From Corallium rubrum (Eukaryota > Cnidaria > Anthozoa > Scleralcyonacea > Coralliidae), in NCBI GenBank assembly GCA_964035015.1, contig OZ035997.1, forward strand, positions 82,086,769-82,150,768: a DNA stretch of 64,000 nucleotides. Reading direction: 5' to 3'. Under the pieces are notes generated by a model, which was not told the origin of the DNA, searched no databases, and saw only the letters and a list, made by a program, of their open reading frames with translations. Positions 43,775-53,500 of this stretch are shown in pieces; the first letter of the stretch is position 1, and the number at the start of each line of letters is the position of its first letter. A program made the position numbers and the translations under genes.

Positions 43775-44280
43775 TTGTAAGCGTGTTGTTAGAACACGTC
43801 GACGTGTTCATACGACACGTTGACGTGTTATGAAAACCTTGCCTTGTGAAGTTATAACACGTCAGTGTGTTGTTTTTTCAATATGCAGTTGGAAGAACAC
43901 GTCTATATAAGTTCTAGCGTGTTATAACAACACACCAAATTTAAACAACACGCCATCAAAAACCAACAACACGTCAAAAAACTGCTACAACACAGCAAAA
44001 GTGTGTTGCAAAAGCCATAAAACACGCCGACGTGTTAAAATAACACATCAACGTGTTGTTGGAGTAGAACACGTCGACGTGTTGAAAGAACACATCAACG
44101 TGTTGTCACCAAAAATTGTTGCTGAAGAACACGCCAGCGTGTTAAAAGAACACACCGACGTGTTGTTACTGAAGAATGAAAAACATACATCAACGTGTTG
44201 TTGCCGATGACTGTCGGTGAAGAACACGCCAGCGTGTTAAAAGAACACGTTAACGTGTTGTTGCTGCAAGCTGGTGACGT
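43775..44280. repeat. Left subterminal array of AACACGTCGACGTGTT-type palindromes
   Basis: About 15 imperfect units combining AACACGTC and GACGTGTT halves, separated by short variable spacers. Confidence 0.85.
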
Positions 44281-45640
44281 AACCAGACCTTATATGGTAA
44301 ACCGCGCCATTTATTCAAAGTGATGACGAAACATCACGCCACTTTTTTCAGTCCGAAGTCCAGAGCTGCGGGGCGAAGGTTTTTATAATTTTTTTGTCTG
44401 AAAAAGAGTTTTTTTGAGAAAATAACAGTAAACCACAACATTTATAACGTCTGAATTGTATCCTTGGAAGAGACAAAGTTCACTACAACTGTAAATACCA
44501 CCACCAGGCAGAGCTGAGGACTTTTAATAAAGAAATGTTACGAAGAATATCAAGCTTTGGACACAGTAAGTAAAATTTTATAACGGGTTGCTATAAAAAG
44601 TCAGTGTTTTTCAGCATCGAACGCCACGATGTTGATTAAAAAAACCTATCAATATCATATGAATAATATAATATAATATTGTTTCTATTTTTTATGTTCA
44701 ACTCTTGAGAACGCAATGTAAAAGAAAAAGCATCTCAAACCGGCCAGTCAAGTGTGGAAATACTGAATGGTTCGGGTTTTCCTTTTTGCTTGTTATCTGA
44801 CATGAAGTTTTATACTGTGTGAAATGAAACAATTCGACAAAAAAACCTACAACGCCGTAATATCATTGTATATAAGGTAAGAATTCATATAACGATTAAA
44901 GTAAACTGTTCACTAAACACATATTTGTCCTAAACGTCTAGTTAAAATCGAATTTTTTACGGATTTTTTAAACTTTTAACTCCTTGCATGTACATCCGCC
45001 GCAATAACCCATGAGCTGTCGTCCTAAATTTCAAGTCCCAATCCAATTGAACTTACAATTAACTATTATCAACCTATAGTTGGTAGATCTAAACAGACTA
45101 TAAAATATAAACACTTTAAAAGAAGACTAGGGAACAGAGGTCTGCAATTAAACCACATTTCTCTGTTTAAGCGAACTAGCATTTTTGCACTGAATGAAGG
45201 AATGTTTGTGATACAAGTGATGTATTATAAGCTTCCTGAAGCTACCAAGCAACCTTTCTTGTGAAGTTTTGTTTACTTGAGTTCCCTAATGAGGTCCGAC
45301 AAGAAATAATGCAACCAAACAATTTAAAATTTGCAAGAGATTGTCAAAAAACAGGTATTCTAAATACATTACTAAATATCAAGTGATCACTACTGAGTTT
45401 TGTACATGCCCTTTATTAAACCCACAAAAAAGCAATTTAATAAATGGCTTGAATAAAATCATCTAAAAATTAAAGCAATTATGTATTACAAACTATATAA
45501 ACACTCTGTTGACCACTATCAATTACATAAATATGCAGGTTTTATGCAAAAAAAATTCCTGTGAAGGTTCTTAACAGCAAAATTTTACTGAATTTGAATT
45601 AATTGTACGTAGAGTCTAGATTTCAGATTGGAAAATGCAG
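44281..45640. other. Interior of the CACTA element, possible 5' exon
   Basis: Mostly unrecognised. ATG at 44534 opens 31 bases (MLRRISSFGH) to a donor-like GTAAGT at 44565. Joined to an acceptor at about 48670 (TTTTATTATAG), the frame would continue SLQNCVKWKKRNAISK to a stop. Speculative. Confidence 0.2.
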
Positions 45641-45649
45641 GTTTAGAAT

Positions 45650-46350
45650 GTAGAGTGCAGAATGCTTGGTGCAGAATGTAGAATGTAGAGTGTAGAGTGC
45701 AGTGAGAGTGTAGAGTGCACTGAGAGTGTAGCGTGTACTGTACTGAGAGTGTAGAGTGTACTGAGAGTGTAGAGTGCACTGAGAGTGTAGAGTGCACTGA
45801 GAGTGTAGAGTGCACTGAGAGTATTGAGTGCACTTAGAGTGGAGCATGCATGTACTGTACTGTACTGTACTGTACTGTACTGTACTGTACTGTACTGTAC
45901 TGTACTGTACTGTACTGTACTGAGAGTGTAGAGTGTACTGAGAGTGTAGAGTATACTGAGAGTATAGAGTACTGAGAGTGTAGAGTGCACTGAGAGTGTA
46001 GAGTGCACTGAGAGTGTAGTGTAGTGTAGTGTAGTGTAGTGTAGTGCAGTGCAGTGCAGTGCAGTGCAGTGCAGTGCAGTGCAGTGCAGTGCAGTGCAGT
46101 GCAGTGCAGTGCAGTGCAGTGCAGTGTACTGTGGTGTGGTGTGGTGTGGTGTGATGTGGTGGTGTAGTGTAGTGTAGTGTAGTGTAGTGTAGTGTAGTGT
46201 AGTGTAGTGTAGTGTAGTGTAGTGTAGTGTAGTGTAGTGTAGTGTAGTGTAGTGTAGTGTAGTGTAGTGTAGTGTAGTGTAGTGTAGTGTAGTGTAGTGT
46301 AGTGTAGTGTAGTGTAGTGTAGTGTAGTGTAGTGTAGTGTAGTGAGCAGA
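45650..46350. repeat. Pentanucleotide arrays GTACT/GTAGT/GCAGT/GTGGT and 18-bp units
   Basis: TGTAGAGTGCACTGAGAG units (about 45690-45835, 45920-46015), (TGTAC)n at 45850-45921, (GTAGT)n at 46016-46045, (GCAGT)n at 46043-46120, (GTGGT) near 46130-46160, then a long (GTAGT)n at 46163-46345. All differ by single bases from one ancestral GTAGT-like unit. Confidence 0.95.
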
Positions 46351-48530
46351 GTGCAAAGTCTAGCGCGTAGAGTGCAGAATGCAGAGTGCTTAGCGGAGAG
46401 TACAAAGTGTAGGTTGTGGAGTGTAGAGTGTAGAGTGTAGAGTGCAGAGTATGGAGTGCAGATTGCTGAGTGTAGAGTTTGGAGTGCAGAATTCAAACTT
46501 CAGAGTGCTTAGTGGAGAGTGGAAAGTACAGAGTGTGGCGTGTAGTGTAGAGTACAGGGTATAGTGTGGAGTGGAGAGTACAGAGTGTAAGCCACAGAAT
46601 GTAGAGTGCAAGCTGTATAGAGTGCAAGCTGCAGAGTGGAGAGTGAAGAGTGGAGAGTAGAGAGTACAAGTTACAAAGTGTAGACTACAGAGTGAAGACT
46701 GCAGAGTGGAGAGTACAAGCTACAGAGTGTATACTGCGGAGTGAAGACTGCAGAGTGGAAAGTGTATAGTGCAAGCTGCAGACTGTAGACTGCAAAGTGG
46801 AGAGTGGAGAGTACATAGTGTAGAGTGCAGAGTGTGGAGTGCAGAGAGTGTAGAGTGCAGAGAATGCAGAGCGTGTGGAGTGCAGAGTGTGGAATGCAGG
46901 GAGAGAGTGCAGAGTGTAGAGTGCAGAGAGTGTGGAGTGTAGAAAGTGTGGAGTGCATAGAGTGTGGAGTGCAGAGAGTGTAGAGTGTAGAAAGTGTGGA
47001 GTGCAGAGAGTGTGGAGTGCAGAGAGTGTGGAGTGCAGAGAGTGTGGAGTGCAGAGAGTGTGGAGTGCAGAGAGTGTGGAGTGCAGAGAGTGTGGAGTGC
47101 AGAGTGTAGTGAGTGTGGAGTGCAGAGAGTGCAGAGGGCAGAGTGTAGAGTGCAGAGAGTGTGGAGTGTAGAAAGTGTGGAGTGCATAGAGTGTGGAGTG
47201 CAGAGAGTGTAGAGTGTAGAAAGTGTGGAGTGCAGAGAGTGTGGAGTGCAGAGAGTGTGGAGTGCAGAGAGTGTGGAGTGCAGTGAGTGTGGAGTGCAGA
47301 GAGTGTGGAGTGCAGAGTGTAGTGAGTGTGGAGGGCAGAGAGTGTAGAGGGCAGAGTGTAGAGTGCAGAGAGTGTGGAGTGTAGAAAGTGTGATGTGCAT
47401 AGAGTGTGGAGTGCAGAGAGTGCAGAGTGTAGAAAGTGTGGAGTGCAGAGTGTAGAGTGCAGAGAGTGTAGAGTGCAGTGAGTGTGGAGTGCAGTGAGTT
47501 TGGAGTGCAGAGAGTGTGGAGTGCAGAGAGTGTAGAGTGCAGAGAGTGTGGAGTGCAGAGAGTGTGGAGTGCAGAGAGTGTGGAGTGCAGAGAGTGTGGA
47601 GTGCAGAGAATGTGGAGTGCAGAGAGTGTAGAGTGCAGTGAGTGTGGAGTGCAGTGAGTGTGGAGTGCAGAGAGAGTGGAGTGCAGAGAGTGTGGAGTGC
47701 AGAGTGTAGTGAGTGCAGAGTGTAGAATGTAGAGTGCAGAGTGTAGAGTGCAGTGAGTGTGGAGTACAGTGAGTGTGGAGTGCAGAGAGTGTGGAGTGCA
47801 GAGAGTGTGGAGTGCAGAGAGTGTGGAGTGCAGAGAATGTGGAGTGCAGAGAGTGTAGAGTGCAGTGAGTGTGGAGTGCAGTGAGTGTGGAGTGCAGAGA
47901 GAGTGGAGTGCAGAGAGTGTGGAGTGCAGAGTGTAGTGAGTGCAGAGTGTAGAATGTAGAGTGCAGAGTGTAGAGTGCAGTGAGTGTGGAGTGCAGTGAG
48001 TGTGGAGTGCAGAGTGTGGAGTGCAGTGAGTGTGGAGTGCAGTGAGTGTGGAGTGCAGTGAGTGTGGAGTGCAGTGAGTGTGGAGTACAGAGTGTAGAGT
48101 GCAGTGAGTGTGGAGTGCAGTGAGTGTGGAGTGCAGTGAGTGGGAGTGCAGAGTGTAGAGTGCAGTGAGTGTGGAGTGCAGAGTGTAGAGTGCAGTGAGT
48201 GTGGAGTGCAGTGAGTGTGGAGTGCAGAGTGCAGTGAGTGTGGAGTGCAGTGAGTGTGGAGTGCAGAGTGCAGTGGAGTGCAGAGTGCAGTGAGTGTGGA
48301 GTGCAGAGTGTAATGTGCAGTGAGTGTGGAGTGTAGAGTGCAGTGAGTGTGGAGTGGAGAGAGTGTGGAGTACAGAGTGTAATGTGCGGTGAGTGTGGAG
48401 TGCAGAGTGTAATGTGCAGTGAGTGTGGAGTGTGGAGTGTAGAGTGTAGAGTGCAATGAGTGTAGAGTGCAGTGAGTGTGGAGTGTAGAGAGTGTGGAAG
48501 TTTGAGAGTGCAGAGTGTAGAGTGTATAAT
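46350..48530. repeat. 2.2-kb minisatellite, 16- to 18-bp GAGTGTGGAGTGCAGA units
   Basis: Tandem variants of GTGTGGAGTGCAGAGA and GTGTGGAGTGCAGTGA form higher-order blocks. One repeats at about 46920-47120 and 47160-47340, another at about 47610-47760 and 47830-47975. The left 250 bases are more diverged. Long open frames here are by-products of a repeat without stops. Confidence 0.95.
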
Positions 48531-49067
48531 ATTAAAATACCAAAATACTCTAGGTCTAATTGTATAATATGGTATTATGACATTAGAATACTAAAGTGTT
48601 ATAGTATTATAATTGCTTATGCAATTTAATTTATAGTTTTTACATTACTCTTTTACTATTTTATTATAGGTTTACAGAACTGCGTGAAGTGGAAAAAAAG
48701 GAACGCGATATCTAAAACGATTTATGTTATATTTACACTATAGAACAGGTTAATCGATTAACAAAAACGAACTATTAAATTACGAAGGTTAAAGATAGTA
48801 TATTACTTTCTCTGGCGACGTTATCGTATGCGAGGCAATCAATAGATTGCCACTTCTCACTGAGATCAGTACCAATTATATATTATAGACTATTTATTCG
48901 CGCGCCTTTACAGTAGTACCCTTGATATCGTTTAGGCTTAGCGGTTCATCATTCGGCAACTAAAGTGTAAAAATAAAATTTATCAACCTTAAGTTATATT
49001 TTGTATTTGTTTTTGAATTTAACACACAATGTGTGTGTTGTTGAGTGCTTTACTTTGTTCTCTCAGA

Positions 49068-49680
49068 TCACACATTTCGACGTGTTGTTTCTTGGCGTGA
49101 TGTTTATTTTGGTGTGTTGTTTCTTGACGTGTTGTTTCTTGACGTGTTGTTTCTTGATGTGTTGTTTCTTGACGTGTTGTTTCTTGATGTGTTGTTTTTA
49201 ACATGTGTTGTTTCTTGACGTGTTGTTTTCTTGACGTGTGGTTTTCTTGACGTGTTGTTTTCTTGACGTGTTGTTTTCTTGACGTGTTGTTTTCTTGACG
49301 TGTTGTTTTCTTGACGTGTTGTTGCCTGACGTGTTGTTTCCTGATGTGTGACCAGTAAGAACACGCCTGGTGTGTTCCTACAACACACTAACATTGACAA
49401 CACGCCAAAACCGTGTTCAACACACTTTTGGCGTGTCAACTGAGAGGACAAAACGGCGTGTTGTTTCGATAATGAAAAACACGCTAAATGCGTGTTTTAT
49501 ACAACACGCCAAAGGCGTGTTTTAGTCAATATACAACACGCCAAAGGCGTGTTTTATGCAACACGTCTAACTACAACACGCCTAAATTACAACACGTCAA
49601 AAGTGTGTTCAACACACTTTCAGCGTGTCAACTGAGAGGACAAAACGGCGTGTTGTTTCGACACATTTGCAACACGTCAG
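49068..49680. repeat. Right subterminal array of TTGACGTGTTGTTTC units
   Basis: A 15-base period to about 49200, then a 16-base period (extra T) to about 49325, then spaced AACACGCC/GGCGTGTT pairs to the end of the element. Confidence 0.9.
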
Positions 49681-49844
49681 GTTTTCTAGTGTATATCGGT
49701 GCACGAAACAATGAAATGGCGGCCATGTGATTGGTGTACCATCTTTATCCTGTGTATCGGAATTTAGTTCTATTCTAGTATTGTAACAGACGCTTGTCGG
49801 ACGTTCGTCGAGCTCAGTTACTCAGAAAAGATTTCTGAGCCCCA

Positions 49845-50265
49845 GGCAGGGTTCGAACCTGCAACTTTCTAATGACATAAATTTAAAGTAGTTGGGACAC
49901 TTGAGCTTTTCTAAATATACTCGTTCAACATCGTGTATTTCGCGATATGTACACAATCCCTCCCTCCCCCTCCCCTTACAATGTTGTCTAATGAAACAAA
50001 TTAACAATCCGGCAAAATTCACCGTAAACATGGTATACAACATTGAACAGGGGGCCGGGGGAGTTGGAAAGCCGAAAAAGGACGCAAATGTCCCAAGACT
50101 TTTGAAAATTATTGTAGATATATAGGCTTTCATCCAAATAAACCGCTCAGGGCCTGCGATTCCTCGGGCTGTAGTTGGCTAAAAGCCTCGGTTCTTGGCA
50201 ACTAACTCTTACTTGAATTACAACAGTCCGACGCCTAACCCACTGCGCCACTTGTGCTTGATTAC
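49845..50265 (-). repeat. tRNA-like SINE pieces, A and B boxes separated
   Basis: On the minus strand AAGTGGCGCAGTGGGTTAGG (near 50240-50257) looks like a tRNA A-box arm. GTTGCAGGTTCGAACCCTGC (near 49846-49865) is a perfect B-box arm. They are about 360 bases apart instead of about 40, so an insertion has split the SINE or two fragments lie near each other. Confidence 0.4.
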
Positions 50266-50354
50266 AATAACAGAGATACTTACTTACATAACATAAAGTC
50301 GGTGTATACTTAAATAGTATTGTTGTTTTTGAAGGGAATGCTTTAACACTTTTT

Positions 50355-50435
50355 AAACACGTCGCTACAGGCTTCGGTTCGGCGACTGCTATTTTTTAAT
50401 AACAGTCGCCGAAGCGAAGCCTAGCGACGTGTTTC
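50355..50435. repeat. Inverted repeat CGACTGTTATT / AATAACAGTCG
   Basis: Arms of about 35 bases (AGGCTTCG, GGCGACTG) pair around a TTTTTT loop. Followed by ACGTGT repeats. Probably a small MITE. Confidence 0.65.
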
Positions 50436-50439
50436 CATC

Positions 50440-50995
50440 GCGACGTGTGACGTGTTTCCGTCGCGACCAAATTGAAACCAGGCTTTAGCGAGACTGCAGT
50501 GGCTAATTGTTTTAAAGTAATTTCAGAAGTGAAAAGTCAAATAATGCAGTTGCAACAAAACCTTTTAACAACTGTTTTATTCATAACTACATGTGCATGG
50601 CAGTTATGTCTATTTTCAGACAATTTCGGCAAGATATAACAGCATTGATCTTAACTTGAGCTAATTTTAAAACAGCATCCTAATTAGAACTGAAGTTGTG
50701 CACTTTGAAACAGACGCTGAAAAGAGTTTTCAAAGCGAGTACGACAAGGGGCCATTTTTCGCCGGCCCAGGCATGCAGGAATGGGTTAATTGGTAAATGC
50801 TACGTACGACTTTTACTCACGAGTTATGTTTTGTTGTATAAAACCAACGAACGAATCGTACAAAACATTTACCAAGCATTAATAATTAATTTGTTCATTA
50901 TGAGGACTAAGATTGGTGAGAACCAAATGTGACGATTGTAAGTTCGTGTAAAAAATAACCCCTGGGCCCTGACCCCAACACAAACGCCTATTATA
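50440..50995. other. Non-coding intronic stretch
   Basis: No exon, RNA or repeat supported. Confidence 0.35.
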
Positions 50996-50997
50996 GG

Positions 50998-51110
50998 CCT
51001 TGTCTTCTGGGACTGGGGGGGGGGGGGGGCGGAAAGTGCCCACGGTCAATATCTCCTGAACCATTTGGTGTATTCCGACGAAACTTTTACAGGTGGATGG
51101 TATGCCTTGT
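50998..51110 (+). repeat. Poly-G repeat unit (GGGGCGGAAAGTGCCC)
   Basis: A G-run followed by CGGAAAGTGCCC and TCAATATCTCCTGAACCATT. An inverted relative lies at 53280-53500, where the order is GGTTTAGGAGATATTAACTT, GGGCACTTTCC and a C-run. Confidence 0.6.
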
Positions 51111-51349
51111 TCAAGTATGTGTTACACTTATGTTGTCATGGCGACAAATTATGACGTCATTATGACGTCATTAATTGCAAAAACCCAGGATTACTAGAAA
51201 TTCCAAAAAAAATTTTCCTATTGTTTTGTTAACATAGAAAAGGTAGTATATCAAAAAAATAGTCTCTCTTTATTAAAAAGTGCTTACTTTTATTGTAAAT
51301 ATTATAATAATATACAAGAAAATGTTACTCGACTGTGATTGGTTGGTTT

Positions 51350-51475
51350 CAGTGCATTTAATCCCAAACAGCAGTGCAAAAATCTGTAATAACAGTGCAA
51401 AAATCTGTAACAACAGTGCAAAAATCTGTAACAAACTCATCTGATTGGCTGAAAACGAGAAACTAGCCAATCACA
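51350..51475. promoter_or_regulatory. CCAAT-rich segment with 21-bp tandem repeats before the Crypton ORF
   Basis: Three or four copies of AGTGCAAAAATCTGTAACAAC (about 51371-51433) are bracketed by GATTGG/CCAATC boxes (51339, 51446, 51469), about 70-200 bases upstream of the ATG at 51542. CCAAT boxes are common in animal promoters. The assignment is inference. Confidence 0.35.
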
Positions 51476-51541
51476 ATGAAGCAAAATTTCCTCCAAAAAT
51501 CAAAATACAAAGTTTTTTAACTTTTTGGTAAACAAAAAAAT

Positions 51542-52853
51542 ATGGCGGGTTTTAGCGGTGACCAGAGATTTGCAAATGCTGAACCGTCTTTGATACAGGA
51601 GCTACAAAATAATGCCAAAAACAAAAATACAGCTATAAGCACTGGTTTCTGGGTCAATGTTTTTAAGAGCTGGGCAGAACAACGCGGATATTCAGGGGAA
51701 ATTGAGAAGTACGAAGTGAGCGAGTTGGACACGGCACTTCAACAATTTTACGCCGAAGTAAGAAACAAGGACGGGGAAGACTACGAACCGGACAGTCTTC
51801 GCGTAATGATTGCAGCTCTCGACCGCTATCTAAAGGAGCATAATTTTAAAACCAAACAAGGCAAGAAGTTTGTCCGAGGAAGACGAAGAGGAGCTGTGGA
51901 GAGTTGGCAAACTAGGGAACAAAACACCAGAAAGCCTAGTGAATACAATTTGGTGGACACTCACCCAGTACTTCGGTTTACGTGGCCGCCAAGAACACCA
52001 CAGTATGGCTGTCGACGACTTCTCGCTTCGCAAAGACGACAACGGTCGTGAATATGTCGAATTCGCTGAAGGCCTGACCAAAACGAGAGGCGGAGGATTA
52101 TCGAAGAAATGCCGGGATTTTTCACCAAAAATGTTTGCCACTGGAGGAGAAAGATGCCCTGTCTCGCTGTTTAAAGAGTACTTGTCGCGCCGACCAAATC
52201 ATTTACGAACCACAGGCTCCTTTTACCTTTCCATCAACTACAAACCCAAGGACGAAGTTTGGTATAAAGCACAACCGATGGGTACGAATCGTATCAATGA
52301 AATGATGAAGCGAATCGTTGCTGGCACTTCTCTGGAAAGTAGCAGCAAGAAATTGACAAACCACAGCGCTCGGAAGACCCTTGTCAACAAGTTAAAAAAA
52401 TGCAACGTTGAACGGTCCTCCATTGTTAAGGTTACTGGCCATCGAAACCTACAGTCCCTTGACGACTACGACGAAGGAGATGAAGTTGAGCAACGAGATC
52501 TCTCTACAAAAATATCTTGTCGAAGCAATTCCAGCAACGTGCAATCTGTATTGACAGCGTCTAACATCGTCTGCCAACAGCAGCAAAGTTCTGCCTCGAC
52601 TAGTTCTACATTAAGTCGTCCGTATGGACTTAACGTATCTCAACAAGATACAAGTCAAACAAATATGGCCTTTAACAACTCGTGTTTCAACAGTGCAATG
52701 GTCAGACAAGAAAGCCAACATCAGATGTTTAATTCAAACACTTTCCATAACTGCCAAGTTAGCTTTACTGTCATGTCGAAGCCGTCTGATGATGTACAAG
52801 CTCAAGGACAAAAGCGGCGTCGCACTTTCATGATCGACAGCGATTCCGACTAA
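51542..52853 (+). pseudogene. Crypton-type tyrosine recombinase, frameshifted
   Basis: ATG at 51542 begins MAGFSGDQRF. The first part encodes a SAM-like core-binding region (NTAISTGFWVNVFKSWAEQR ... SLRVMIAALDRYLKEHNFKT). Near 51860 the frame changes by one and a stretch seems missing. The second part starts LSEEDEEELWRVGKLGNKTP and holds the tyrosine recombinase signature: Arg in YFGLRGRQEH, the H-x-x-R box NHSARKT, and GHRNLQSLDDYDEGDE with the likely nucleophile Tyr. A Gln/Ser-rich tail ends KRRRTFMIDSDSD. This architecture matches the Crypton-derived family that also gave rise to KCTD1/ZMYM/QRICH1-like domains in animals. It sits in the 18-kb IFT81 intron on the opposite strand. The frameshift makes it a probable pseudogene unless splicing removes the break. 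Confidence 0.8.
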
Positions 52854-53086
52854 CTGATGAACTATTTGAACTGGATATTTTCGTTTTTGAGTGTTATAAA
52901 TCCAAGTTGTTTAATGTTTTGACTGTACGATACTTGTTTGAAATGAACAATTGTTGTAAATATTTTAAGACGCATGTCGCGTGACTTTGTGTAAACCAAT
53001 TAAAACACGACCGGAAGATCAAGTTTTCTTGATCACCGGATGTTCGTCTTATAATTGTCTCGCACATTTTCTTGTATATTATTAAT

Positions 53087-53252
53087 AAGTAATAGCATGG
53101 TTTCTCGTGCAATTTGGAAAAAACATGCACTCGTGAGTTTTTCAAAGACTTCAAATAGCACTCGTCCTTCGGACTCGTGCTATTTTGATAGTCTTTGAAA
53201 AACTCACTTGTGCATGTTTTTTCCAAATTGCACTCGAAACCATACTATTACC
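53087..53252. mobile_element. Hairpin MITE, about 166 bp
   Basis: TGCAATTTGGAAAAAACATG and GTGAGTTTTTCAAAGAC arms invert around AGCACTCGTCCTTCGGACT. The ends read TAATAG/CTATTA. Confidence 0.75.
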
Positions 53253-53279
53253 TATACTAATATAAAAGCAAACATAATA

Positions 53280-53500
53280 AAAATTGTCGGCTGAAATTTT
53301 GTGTTGGTAGGTGTTCACGACTCCGCTGTAACTTTTTTTTGGCGAGATATTTTTTCACCAAATTTTCCACACATAAAGCCCATACATATTTAGGAAAAGT
53401 CATAAAATTTCAGAACCATACCTGTACTGGTTTAGGAGATATTAACTTTTACATTCAGCGCGGGCACTTTCCCCCCCCCCCCCCCCCCCCCCCCAGTCTG
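53280..53500 (-). repeat. Poly-C repeat unit, inverted relative of 50998-51110
   Basis: Contains GGTTTAGGAGATATTAACTT, then CGGGCACTTTC and a run of about 25 C. It supplies the last residues and stop of the downstream GPCR frame. Confidence 0.6.

Larger units (their letters stand above)
43756..49691. mobile_element. CACTA-ended 5.9-kb element packed with satellites
   Basis: The left end CACTAGAAAACTTGACGTGT (43756) and the right end, whose complement is CACTAGAAAACCTGACGTGT (ending 49691), are inverted, with TA on both sides (43754-43755, 49692-49693). Both flanks carry dense GACGTGTTG repeats (43775-44280, 49068-49680), as expected for subterminal transposase sites of CACTA (CMC) elements. 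The core holds microsatellites and a minisatellite (45650-48530). No transposase was recognised, so it is non-autonomous. Confidence 0.75.

Noticed and set aside
45585..48456. ORFs up to 578 codons on the minus strand
   Set aside because: Minisatellite without stop codons. The composition is only His/Ser/Leu/Thr/Cys/Pro in a fixed order.
45690..48530. CRISPR-like array impression from regular 16- to 18-base repeats
   Set aside because: There are no unique spacers. Units are contiguous tandem variants in an animal genome.
49846..50257. Functional tRNA gene
   Set aside because: A-box and B-box arms are about 360 bases apart and no cloverleaf can be completed. Better explained as SINE fragments.
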